Of a stretch of DNA of 19,863 bases, positions 1 through 7,029 are shown in pieces. The notes below the pieces were generated by a model. It saw only the letters and a list, made by a program, of their open reading frames with translations. It was not told the DNA's origin and did not search any database. This DNA comes from CAUZSH01 sp963582935 (lineage in GTDB: Bacteria > Pseudomonadota > Gammaproteobacteria > Francisellales > Francisellaceae). A program made the translations under genes and the position numbers. Every line of letters begins with the position of its first letter. Positions within the stretch are counted from its first letter, which is position 1. The stretch is from the NCBI GenBank assembly GCA_963582935.1, contig CAUZSH010000034.1, forward strand, positions 1-19,863, written 5' to 3'.

Positions 1-165
1 AGCCTGATTGAAAGTGCCAAGCTTTATAACCTCAAGGTTTTTGACTATCTTAAGTTTGTATTTGAGAATATTGCCACAGCTAAGAGCGCCAAGGATTTTG
101 AATCGCTCACACCTAAATACGCTCATGCTAACTTGCCAAAATTAAAGGAAAAACCTAAAGCTTAG
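1..165 (+). CDS. tnpC: IS66-family transposase, C-terminal fragment (5' end outside window)
   Basis: The window opens inside a reading frame on the plus strand that ends at a TAG at 163-165, giving about 54 residues. It begins SLIESAKLYNLKVFDYLKFV, which matches the family pattern at the very C-terminus of IS66 transposases (SLIETAK-x-N-G-L-x-P-x-x-Y-L). The catalytic DDE domain would lie to the left and cannot be seen, so I cannot say whether the transposase is intact. A candidate IS end follows 40 bp downstream. The assignment rests on one short but characteristic block; the rest of the tail is lysine-rich and uninformative. Confidence 0.72.
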   Translation, partial: SLIESAKLYNLKVFDYLKFVFENIATAKSAKDFESLTPKYAHANLPKLKEKPKA

Positions 166-203
166 TTCTCCGTTATCATACCGCTATTATAAATCATAGG
201 TGA

Positions 204-220
204 GATCGTGGACCGTTTAC
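204..220. repeat. Probable right terminal inverted repeat of the IS66-like element
   Basis: Read inward from the right, the sequence starts GTAAACGGTCCACGATC; IS66-family ends characteristically begin 5'-GTAA. If 220 is the last base of the element, the 8-bp target duplication typical of the family would be 221-228 (GACCTTAC). A second GTAA-type end at 228 is also possible. The left end is outside the window, so neither the repeat nor the duplication can be confirmed. Confidence 0.42.
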
Positions 221-241
221 GACCTTACGTCTATATAAAAA

Positions 242-544
242 TTAAGCGTTAACCAATAAAATATCCGTTACTTTACATTCAAGCACCATGACTTCTCTCT
301 TATAATCAACAGCGCTTTCTTTAAGTGTTTCGCTATAGCCAAAAACGAGACGCTGCTCAATGTGATCAATCTTTTCCTGAATCACCGCTTTATCAATATT
401 AATTTCAGCAATTTCCTTTTCCCATAGGGTTAAAGGCCGCTCTGACGCTATATTTTTCTTTGCCGCCTGAATGGTCGGCTTAATAACCGTACGGTTACCT
501 TTTAGTGACAGTTTTTTTCGTTCGTATGTGTCGTCATCAGACAT
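242..544 (-). CDS. Hypothetical protein, 100 aa, charged and helical
   Basis: I do not recognise this protein. It is 100 residues. A basic N-terminal part (about 8-35, with KKLSLKGNRTVIKP) is followed by a charged, probably alpha-helical stretch (about 42-90) with no signal peptide, membrane segment or cysteine pair. The ATG has a strong Shine-Dalgarno (GAGGAG) about 8 bases upstream, which supports real translation. Its stop lies about 20 bp from the probable IS66 end, so the insertion landed just downstream and may have removed its terminator; the two genes converge. A soluble, possibly nucleic-acid-binding protein is only a guess from composition. Confidence 0.6.
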   Translation of the reverse strand: MSDDDTYERKKLSLKGNRTVIKPTIQAAKKNIASERPLTLWEKEIAEINIDKAVIQEKIDHIEQRLVFGYSETLKESAVDYKREVMVLECKVTDILLVNA

Positions 545-621
545 ACAAAATACTCCTCATAATTCAATGCCATAACTGTACCATATCCTCACAACTCATG
601 ACAAATAAATCGCCATAACTC

Positions 622-650
622 TTGCATTTTATATGTGCTGTACTTAGAAT
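622..650 (+). promoter_or_regulatory. Sigma-70-like promoter of fis
   Basis: TTGCAT (622-627) and TAGAAT (645-650) are separated by exactly 17 bases, which predicts a start near 657 and a leader of about 95 nt before fis. The bases after the -10 (AGCCAGC) are richer in G/C than their surroundings, as in the discriminator of growth-rate-controlled promoters such as E. coli fis. This is pattern matching only. Confidence 0.5.
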
Positions 651-664
651 AGCCAGCACTGTAG

Positions 665-681
665 TAATAGCATTGCTATTA
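665..681. repeat. 17-bp palindrome in the fis leader
   Basis: TAATAGCA-T-TGCTATTA is a perfect 8-bp inverted repeat around one central base. It lies 8-24 bases downstream of the predicted fis start site, where an operator would act. It does not resemble the Fis consensus (G and C 15 bp apart around an A/T core), so autoregulation by Fis through this exact site is not indicated. Confidence 0.45.
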
Positions 682-751
682 GTGTGAGTAAGTATCTGTA
701 TAAACCATATCAAGATTTTTTGAATTTAGTGATTAATTAAGGAATAAAAAT

Positions 752-1033
752 ATGCCAGCGACAATGCATTATAACCACGCTTCAGCAACAGAGGCCGCGG
801 ACTTACCATTACGTGACCACGTAAAAGAGATCATTTCAACCTATTATAAAAATATGGTTACCGAAGGACTTTCCCCAGAAAACGTCTACGAACTTGTAAT
901 GGCTGAAGTAGAACTTCCACTTATTGAAGCAACCATGGAATATACCAGCAATAACCAGAGCCGCGCAGCACAAATCCTTGGCATTAACCGTGGAACTTTC
1001 CGTAAGAAACTTGCATTTTATGGTATGCTGTAA
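752..1033 (+). CDS. fis: Fis-family nucleoid-associated DNA-binding protein
   Basis: At 93 residues this is close to the 98 of E. coli Fis. The C-terminal helix-turn-helix (about 70-93) carries the family hallmark NQSRAAQILGINRGTFRKKL and ends YGML, as Fis does (YGMN). The central region (about 22-65) would form the dimer helices. Fis bends DNA and controls rRNA promoters, recombination and growth-phase genes. A Shine-Dalgarno (AAGGA) precedes the ATG. In enteric bacteria fis follows dusB; here it stands alone between an IS element and mdh, with its own promoter and terminator. A second ATG at residue 5 is possible but is less well spaced from the ribosome site. Confidence 0.9.
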   Translation: MPATMHYNHASATEAADLPLRDHVKEIISTYYKNMVTEGLSPENVYELVMAEVELPLIEATMEYTSNNQSRAAQILGINRGTFRKKLAFYGML

Positions 1034-1060
1034 AGTACCTCATTCTTACAAAATGATTTA

Positions 1061-1086
1061 AAAGTCACCTTAGGTGGCTTTTTTTT
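1061..1086 (+). terminator. Rho-independent terminator of fis
   Basis: An AAAGTCACC / GGTGGCTTT stem (one G-T wobble) with a 3-base loop is followed by eight T in total. It lies about 30 bp after the fis stop and ahead of the mdh promoter, so fis and mdh are separate units. Confidence 0.85.
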
Positions 1087-1095
1087 GCATAAAAT

Positions 1096-1124
1096 TTGAG
1101 TTTATAGGGCTAAGCTCTTATAAT
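1096..1124 (+). promoter_or_regulatory. Sigma-70 promoter of mdh
   Basis: TTGAGT (1096-1101) and a perfect TATAAT (1119-1124) are separated by 17 bases. The predicted start near 1131 leaves a leader of about 50 nt. This is the best promoter match I found in the window. Confidence 0.72.
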
Positions 1125-1180
1125 GTTTTGTGTTTACAATAATGCACAATGCAATCATTTAATTTAAGGAGAAAGTAAGA

Positions 1181-2164
1181 ATGATGAAACAACCTGTACG
1201 AGTTGCCATTACGGGCGCTGCTGGACAAATAAGCTACTCACTACTATTTCGTATCGCATCCGGTGATATGCTTGGTAAAGATCAACCTGTAATCTTACAA
1301 TTACTAGAAATCCCGCCTGCTTTAGGGGCACTTTCAGGTGTTGTTATGGAGCTCAACGACTGTGCTTTTCCGTTAGTACACGACATCATTCAAACAGATA
1401 ATCCTGAAGTCGCTTTCAAAGACATTGACTATGCCCTTCTTGTTGGCTCACGCCCACGTGGTCCAGGTATGGAGCGCAAAGACCTTCTCGAAGCGAATGC
1501 ACAAATTTTCTCCGTTCAAGGTAAAGCACTTAATGCTGTTGCTAAGCGTGATGTAAAAATATTGGTTGTTGGGAATCCAGCAAATACCAACTCACTAATT
1601 GCACAACGTAACGCCCCTGATCTAAACCCAAATAACTTTACCGCAATGACTCGTCTAGACCACAACCGCGCGCTCAGCCAGCTTGCCGGAAAAACAGGTA
1701 AACATGTCAACGACATTACTAAAATGATTGTTTGGGGAAACCACTCAGCGACACAATACCCAGACATTTCTCAAACACAAGTTTCAGGACAATCTGCTGA
1801 ATCATTGGTTGATAACAAATGGTATGTGGAAGACTTCATCCCAACTGTTCAACAACGAGGTGCTGCAATCATTAAAGCACGAGGCGCATCCAGTGCGGCC
1901 TCTGCCGCCTCTGCCGCTGTTGACCACATACGCACTTGGGCTCTTGGCACCACAGAGGGTGACTGGGTTAGCATGAGCGTTTATAGTGATGGCAGTTATG
2001 GCATTGAAAAAGGATTGATCTACTCATTCCCTGTTACTTGTAAAAATGGTGAATTCTCCATTGTTCAAGGCTTACCAATCAGTGACTTTAGTCGTGAAAG
2101 AATGACCTTGACTGAGACTGAATTAAAGGAAGAGCGTGACGGTGTTGCCAATTTACTTCCTTAG
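1181..2164 (+). CDS. mdh: Malate dehydrogenase (NAD-dependent, EC 1.1.1.37)
   Basis: Mdh converts malate and oxaloacetate reversibly in the TCA cycle, in the cytoplasm. The 327 residues match the larger cytosolic-type MDH group. The Rossmann dinucleotide motif GAAGQI is at 12-17, substrate arginines R93 and R99 lie in the mobile-loop block SRPRGPGMERKD, D160 and R163 are in LDHNR, and the catalytic H188 is in WGNHSATQYPD. The start has a clear AAGGAG ribosome site; the initial Met-Met leaves one codon of ambiguity. Glu43 after the second Rossmann strand (LLEI) is an acidic NAD-preferring residue. The gene is monocistronic between its own promoter and terminator. The repeated SAA triplets near 240-247 belong to the family's GASSAASAA motif. 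Confidence 0.97.
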   Translation: MMKQPVRVAITGAAGQISYSLLFRIASGDMLGKDQPVILQLLEIPPALGALSGVVMELNDCAFPLVHDIIQTDNPEVAFKDIDYALLVGSRPRGPGMERKDLLEANAQIFSVQGKALNAVAKRDVKILVVGNPANTNSLIAQRNAPDLNPNNFTAMTRLDHNRALSQLAGKTGKHVNDITKMIVWGNHSATQYPDISQTQVSGQSAESLVDNKWYVEDFIPTVQQRGAAIIKARGASSAASAASAAVDHIRTWALGTTEGDWVSMSVYSDGSYGIEKGLIYSFPVTCKNGEFSIVQGLPISDFSRERMTLTETELKEERDGVANLLP

Positions 2165-2190
2165 ATTCTAATCAAAATATTCAATCCATT

Positions 2191-2215
2191 AAAAAGCCGC
2201 ATAATGCGGCTTTTT
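2191..2215. terminator. Bidirectional rho-independent terminator between mdh and the lipoprotein gene
   Basis: AAAAAGCCGCAT-A-ATGCGGCTTTTT is a perfect 12-bp inverted repeat. The A tract on one side and T tract on the other make it functional in both orientations. It sits between two convergent genes (mdh stop at 2164, lipoprotein stop at 2236). Confidence 0.92.
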
Positions 2216-2235
2216 GGTATGTACAGAACTAGAAT

Positions 2236-2517
2236 TTAGGCACACTTGAAATTAAGTTGCGTTTTTGATTCTGGCCTTTTAATGCCATCTATATACTCAC
2301 TGTTATGAGATATAACTACAAGCGCCTCACGATGAGAACGGCAAACCTTATTAGCAACTTTCATCGCTCCTCTTAAAGCTCGCTCATTAGTCGTTGAATA
2401 TGCTGCGACTTCATAGTTATTGCTTCCCTTTGGTATAACTAATGTACGCACATTAGAACAACCAACAATAAACAGAGAAACACATGTAAAACATGCAGTT
2501 ATGATAATTTTCTTCAT
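2236..2517 (-). CDS. Small putative lipoprotein, 93 aa
   Basis: The N-terminus MKKIIITACF is followed by a hydrophobic stretch and the lipobox IVGC, with Cys20 as the lipidated residue, so signal peptidase II processing and membrane anchoring are expected. The mature part (about 73 residues) has the pattern ERALRGAMKVANKVC, an alpha-helix leading to a cysteine, then a beta-rich end finishing NFKCA; the two mature cysteines could form a disulfide. Similar short lipoproteins of unknown role are common in gammaproteobacteria. The ribosome site is weak. It shares a strand with the gcv genes but is 85 bp beyond gcvPB, so cotranscription is uncertain. Confidence 0.72.
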   Translation of the reverse strand: MKKIIITACFTCVSLFIVGCSNVRTLVIPKGSNNYEVAAYSTTNERALRGAMKVANKVCRSHREALVVISHNSEYIDGIKRPESKTQLNFKCA

Positions 2518-2602
2518 GGATAACTTAGACTATAATTAAAAAAACGTTATCTTAACATGTTGAAAAAAATCCACAATACTTTTTCCTTATATCGCCAAGA
2601 AA

Positions 2603-4054
2603 TCAATATCCCCAAACAAGATTCAACTCACGAGCTGCTTTTACATCATCCAGTCGTTTAACGGGTAATGTCACTGGAGCGGCTTTCAGTTTTTCAGCGT
2701 CTTTTAGCATGATCCCACGCACTTTAAGCATCGCTGACACGAAATCATCCATTTGCGCTTTAGTTTCTGTTTCAGTTGGCTCAATCAATAAACACTCTGA
2801 AACCAATAATGGAAAATACATCGTTGGTGCATGGATGCCTTGATCAAGCAAACATTTTGCAAAATCGAGCGCTGTGATATGATACGCTTTATACTCTGGC
2901 GCCATAGTGACAATAAACTCATGTGTGGCACGTCTGTTTGGAAAAGCAATGGTAAAACCGGCTTCTTTTAGTTTAACCATTAAATAGTTCGCATTTAAAG
3001 TTGCCATTTCGGAAGCGCGCGTTAAACCATTTCCACCGAGCATTCTGGCATAGATATAAGCTCGAATTAAAACACCAATATTCCCAGCAAAAGAAGATAA
3101 TCTACCAATACTTTCAGGTCGCTTAGTTTGCCCCACGAATGCATACTTGCCTTCTTCATCACATTCCACCACCGGAATAGGTAAATATTTCTTCAACCGA
3201 TCATTCGCCGCCAAAGGTCCAGCGCCTGGTCCACCGCCGCCATGAGGGGTTGCAAAAGTTTTATGTAAATTAAGATGCATCACATCAAAGCCCATATCAC
3301 CTGGACGTACTTTACCCATAATTGCATTTAGGTTTGCGCCATCATAATACAACAACCCACCCGCTTCATGGACTAGCCCTGCAATTTCTTTAATTCGACG
3401 CTCAAACACACCCAAAGTTGAAGGGTTTGTCAGCATGATTCCAGCCGTTTTTGGGCCTAGCGCCGCTTTTAAAGCATCAATATCAAGGTCTCCACAATCT
3501 GTTAAAGTTTTGATTTCCTTCACCTTATAACCACACATAATGGCTGTGGCGGGGTTAGTACCATGCGCTGCATCCGGAACAATAATCTCATCACGCTCAA
3601 AATCACCATTTTCATGGTGATATGCCCGAATCATTGCAACCCCTGCAAATTCACCTTGGGCACCCGCCATTGGCGCTAAAGAAACCGCCGTCATTCCTGT
3701 GATGGATTTAATCGTTTCCTGTAATTCAAATAAACACTTTAAAGTGCCTTGGCGACTAGAAGCCAATGCTAAAGGGTGCTGAGACAAAAATACATCCAAA
3801 GAGGCAAGCTTATGAGCCCCTCTTGGGTTATATTTCATTGTACAAGAACCAAGCGGATAAAAGTTCGTGTCAATCGAAAAATTCTTTTGTGATAAACGGG
3901 TATAATGACGCACCACTTCAAGTTCAGAAACTTCAGGCAAACAAGGTTTTTCCATTCTCAAAAATTTTGCATCAATCGCAACATTGACATTTTCCAAATA
4001 AGGGCATTGAGCATGTGCTTTACGACCTACTGCTGATTTTTCAAAAATTAACAT
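2603..4054 (-). CDS. gcvPB: Glycine dehydrogenase (decarboxylating) subunit 2, P-protein C-terminal half
   Basis: This is the PLP-binding half of a split P-protein (EC 1.4.4.2). It decarboxylates glycine and passes the aminomethyl group to lipoyl-GcvH. The 483 residues include PMAGAQGEFAG (128-138), DAAHGTNPA (161-169) and the cofactor site NLHKTFATPHGGGGPGAG, with Lys265 as the Schiff-base lysine. The ATG has a GGGAG ribosome site lying in the 12-bp gap after gcvPA, so the two halves are almost certainly cotranslated from one mRNA. E. coli has a single GcvP of about 957 residues; here the halves total 944. Split P-proteins are known in Firmicutes and in some gammaproteobacteria such as Legionella, Coxiella and Francisella. 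I saw no clear terminator after it. Confidence 0.96.
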   Translation of the reverse strand: MLIFEKSAVGRKAHAQCPYLENVNVAIDAKFLRMEKPCLPEVSELEVVRHYTRLSQKNFSIDTNFYPLGSCTMKYNPRGAHKLASLDVFLSQHPLALASSRQGTLKCLFELQETIKSITGMTAVSLAPMAGAQGEFAGVAMIRAYHHENGDFERDEIIVPDAAHGTNPATAIMCGYKVKEIKTLTDCGDLDIDALKAALGPKTAGIMLTNPSTLGVFERRIKEIAGLVHEAGGLLYYDGANLNAIMGKVRPGDMGFDVMHLNLHKTFATPHGGGGPGAGPLAANDRLKKYLPIPVVECDEEGKYAFVGQTKRPESIGRLSSFAGNIGVLIRAYIYARMLGGNGLTRASEMATLNANYLMVKLKEAGFTIAFPNRRATHEFIVTMAPEYKAYHITALDFAKCLLDQGIHAPTMYFPLLVSECLLIEPTETETKAQMDDFVSAMLKVRGIMLKDAEKLKAAPVTLPVKRLDDVKAARELNLVWGY

Positions 4055-4066
4055 ATCTATTCTCCC

Positions 4067-5452
4067 TTATACTAACACTTCTGGCTGCACGACAGATGTC
4101 AAAACACTTTCTAATGCTGACGCATATTTCTGCAGATCAATATCATCAAAAATCTCCGTTGCACATACAAGCATAAGGTTTTTGCAACAGTCGTTCATCA
4201 CGGACATATCATATCCACCTTGAATACCATGATGTGATAACGCTTCCAGAACAGACTTTGCTTCAACGGGCAATTCAATCACAACTTCATATAAATAGTT
4301 GCTCGGGTAAACGCATTTCACGCCTTTAATCTTAGAAAGATATTCTACTAATTTGACCGTGTTTTGATGAGATTTAATCGCGACATTCTTCAAACCCACA
4401 GGACCAAGAAGGCTCATATAGATCGTCGTGGCTGTCACCATCAAACCTTGGTTCGTACAAATATTTGAAGTGGCTTTAGAGCGACGAATATGTTGCTCAC
4501 GTGCTTGTAGCGTTAAGGTATAGCCCTCTCTACCATCTTCATCAGTGGTTTTTCCCACAATGCGCCCTGGCAACTGGCGAACATACTTCATTTTACATGC
4601 CATAAAGCCAAAATAAGGACCACCAGATGCAAGTGGAATCCCCAAAGGTTGCCCTTCACCGCAAACGATATCTGCACCAATAGAACCCCAATCTCCCGGA
4701 GAGTTAATCAACGCCAGAGTCGTAGGATTCACCATCCCAATAACCAATGCACCGTGAGCGTGCGCCCAACCTGTAATGGCATCCACTTCTGTTAATTGCC
4801 CAATAAAATTCGGTTGTGGAATAATAACGGCAGCAAATTGATCATGATCATACTCGGCGAGTTGCTCAACGCCCATAAAACCTTTTTTAGCATTAAAGTT
4901 AATCTGTACGATCTCGATATTTTGGTACTGCGTAATTGTATGAATAACTTTGACATAATGGGGATGAATCGTATCGGCAATCAAAACCTTTTTTGACTTC
5001 ACTTTACGGTTAGCTCGCACTGCCATTAAAATCGCCTCAGATAACGCAGATGCCCCGTCATACATAGAGGCATTTGAGACTTCCATTCCACATAAAGAGG
5101 CAATCATAGTTTGGTATTCAAAAATAAGCTGTAGATTTCCTTGGCTTGCTTCTGCTTGATAAGGTGTATAAGAGGTTAAATACTCACCTCGACCCGTTAT
5201 TTCCCAAACAGCAGCTGGAATATGGTGCTGGTAAGCGCCCGCACCAATAAAATTCAAGTCTAATGAATCGTCTGCAGTAATTCTCTTAATGAGTTTCGTC
5301 ATTTCCAACTCATTGATGCCATCAGCCACATCGGTTAAACCATGTACTCTGATATTTTCAGGCACTTCTTCAAATAATGTTTCAATAGAGTCGGTACCGA
5401 TTGTTTTCAGCATAGCTTTTATGTCTGATTCAGTATGGGGGATAAAAGGCAT
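4067..5452 (-). CDS. gcvPA: Glycine dehydrogenase (decarboxylating) subunit 1, P-protein N-terminal half
   Basis: The 461 residues cover the N-terminal half of the glycine cleavage P-protein. Family blocks are visible: FIGAGAYQHHIPAAV (about 69-83), TSYTPYQAEASQGNLQ (about 93-108), a GEGQPLG block near 265 and the REQHIRR-KATSNICTNQ block near 318-334. This half lacks the PLP lysine and works as a heteromer with GcvPB. The ATG follows a GAGGA ribosome site. It lies 58 bp after gcvH and 12 bp before gcvPB. The 58-bp gap is the widest inside the gcv cluster and is A/T-rich, but I see no convincing hairpin or promoter on the coding strand there. Confidence 0.95.
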   Translation of the reverse strand: MPFIPHTESDIKAMLKTIGTDSIETLFEEVPENIRVHGLTDVADGINELEMTKLIKRITADDSLDLNFIGAGAYQHHIPAAVWEITGRGEYLTSYTPYQAEASQGNLQLIFEYQTMIASLCGMEVSNASMYDGASALSEAILMAVRANRKVKSKKVLIADTIHPHYVKVIHTITQYQNIEIVQINFNAKKGFMGVEQLAEYDHDQFAAVIIPQPNFIGQLTEVDAITGWAHAHGALVIGMVNPTTLALINSPGDWGSIGADIVCGEGQPLGIPLASGGPYFGFMACKMKYVRQLPGRIVGKTTDEDGREGYTLTLQAREQHIRRSKATSNICTNQGLMVTATTIYMSLLGPVGLKNVAIKSHQNTVKLVEYLSKIKGVKCVYPSNYLYEVVIELPVEAKSVLEALSHHGIQGGYDMSVMNDCCKNLMLVCATEIFDDIDLQKYASALESVLTSVVQPEVLV

Positions 5453-5510
5453 AGCAAGTCCTCGTGTAACTTAAGTATGGTATAATATGTCTTTAAAATT
5501 CAGAGAATAT

Positions 5511-5891
5511 TTAATCCAAACATTCCTCATAAGCCGTAGCATCCATCATCGCCTCAGCTTCAGAAACGTCAGACAACTCAACTTTAAACAACCAACCACC
5601 ACTATACGGCGCGTCATTAATAAGGTTTGGCGCACCTTCAAGGGCTTCGTTCACGTCAACAACCGTACCTGAGACAGGAGAATAAACATCTGACGCCGCC
5701 TTTACTGACTCCACAACACAGACTTCATCGCCTGCAGCAATTTCAGCGCCGACTTCTGGAAGCTCAACATAAACAAGCTCACCTAAAAGCCCTTGTGCAT
5801 AATCAGAAATTCCAACCACAGCCGTCTTACCATTTACACGCACCCATTCGTGGGTATCGGCATATCTTAAATCTTGTGCAACATTACTCAT
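5511..5891 (-). CDS. gcvH: Glycine cleavage system H protein (lipoyl carrier)
   Basis: GcvH carries the aminomethyl intermediate between the P, T and L proteins on a lipoyl arm. The 126 residues are the normal length. The lipoylation site is the ESVKAASDVYSPVSG block, with Lys64 as the modified residue, matching the position in E. coli. The N-terminal part, YADTHEWVRV, is also typical. The ATG has an excellent AAAGGAG ribosome site and lies 42 bp after gcvT. The GcvL/Lpd component and the lipoylation enzymes are not in the window. Confidence 0.97.
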   Translation of the reverse strand: MSNVAQDLRYADTHEWVRVNGKTAVVGISDYAQGLLGELVYVELPEVGAEIAAGDEVCVVESVKAASDVYSPVSGTVVDVNEALEGAPNLINDAPYSGGWLFKVELSDVSEAEAMMDATAYEECLD

Positions 5892-5933
5892 ATCAATCTC
5901 CTTTGTATCAGTGAATTAAATATCAAACTTATC

Positions 5934-7004
5934 TTAAACCAAAACTTCACCATTTCTTACGAATGGGTATTTTACAACGCGTAAGGGCAGTTGCCTATTA
6001 CGAATTACAACTTCTAATGATTTCGCTTCTTTATTCACCGAAACAAGCGCAATAGATTTTTGAATTGTTGGCGAGAAAGTGCCACTAGTAACCACACCCT
6101 CAACACCATCTTGATCCACAACTTTCTGCCCTGCTCGAATGACACCACGCTCATCTAATACAACACCCATTAATTTTTGGCGAATACCTTGTTGTTTTTG
6201 AGATTCCAATGCTTTGCGCCCAACAAACTGACGATCATCTTTCATGGCAACGGTCCAAGCAAGACCCGCATCCAACGGTGAGCAACCCAAATCCATATCT
6301 GAACCGTAAAGATTCATGCCCGCCTCTAAACGCAATGTATCTCTTGCACCTAAACCACAAGGTCGAACACCCGCTTCTAATAATGCATCCCAAAATGCCT
6401 CTGCTTTTTCTACAGGAAAAATAATTTCATAACCATCTTCGCCCGTATAACCTGTGCGTGCAACCATCCAATTATGCGTTTCAACCACACTAAAAGGTTT
6501 AATGTCTTGCAATGCAGAAACACATTCAGCAGGAAGTAATGCATTCACTTTTTTGCGCGCATTTGGACCTTGAATAGCCAGAATAGCCAGATCATCCCTG
6601 ACGGTAAGTTTTACATCACATTGTTTAATATGTGCTTTCATCCAAGCGACATCACTTGCACGGTTACCCGCATTCACCACAACACGAAAAAAATCATCTG
6701 CTAAATGATACACAATAAGGTCATCAACGATGCCACCTTTCTCATTTAGCATGCAACTATAGATTGCCTTTCCTTGTTTGATTTTAGCAACGTCATTGGC
6801 GAGGAGATATTGAAGGAAAGCCTTTACATCGGCGCCATGCAGATCCACTGCAAGCATGTGTGAGACATCAAACATACCGGCATCTTTTCTCACAGAATGA
6901 TGTTCTTCAATTTGTGAACCATAATGAATCGGCATTTCCCATCCTGAAAAATCGACCATTTTTGCATTCGCATCAACATGTTTTTGGAATAATACTGTTT
7001 TCAT
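5934..7004 (-). CDS. gcvT: Aminomethyltransferase (glycine cleavage T protein, EC 2.1.2.10)
   Basis: GcvT moves the methylene group from aminomethyl-lipoyl-GcvH to tetrahydrofolate and releases ammonia. The 356 residues start MKTVLFQKHV. The folate-site block FSGWEMPIHY (19-28), DVSHM (46-50) and GGIVDDLIVY (90-99, with the catalytic aspartate) are all present, as is the C-terminal GVVTSGTFSP-type block. I chose the ATG at 7002-7004 because it has an AAGGAAGAGG ribosome site and begins exactly where family members do; the open frame extends 27 codons further, into pgi, without family similarity. The gap to pgi is only 25 bp, which leaves no room for a glycine riboswitch or separate promoter there. 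Confidence 0.95.
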   Translation of the reverse strand: MKTVLFQKHVDANAKMVDFSGWEMPIHYGSQIEEHHSVRKDAGMFDVSHMLAVDLHGADVKAFLQYLLANDVAKIKQGKAIYSCMLNEKGGIVDDLIVYHLADDFFRVVVNAGNRASDVAWMKAHIKQCDVKLTVRDDLAILAIQGPNARKKVNALLPAECVSALQDIKPFSVVETHNWMVARTGYTGEDGYEIIFPVEKAEAFWDALLEAGVRPCGLGARDTLRLEAGMNLYGSDMDLGCSPLDAGLAWTVAMKDDRQFVGRKALESQKQQGIRQKLMGVVLDERGVIRAGQKVVDQDGVEGVVTSGTFSPTIQKSIALVSVNKEAKSLEVVIRNRQLPLRVVKYPFVRNGEVLV

Positions 7005-7029
7005 ATACCTCTTCCTTTTGTAATTATTG

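Noticed and set aside
1884..1920. Repeated GCC/TCT codons in mdh encoding SAASAASAA, looking like a short tandem repeat
   Set aside because: The same Ala/Ser-rich segment is conserved in this malate dehydrogenase group with no extra length.
4796..4996. Various 60-130 codon frames antisense to gcv, pgi and pilus genes
   Set aside because: They shadow strongly supported genes, lack ribosome sites and show no domain signatures.
5453..5510. TATAAT-like sequence in the gcvH-gcvPA gap suggesting a promoter
   Set aside because: The good match is on the plus strand, pointing away from gcvPA, and no -35 accompanies it on either strand.
7005..7029. Possible glycine riboswitch before gcvT
   Set aside because: The gap is 25 bp, far too short for a glycine aptamer.
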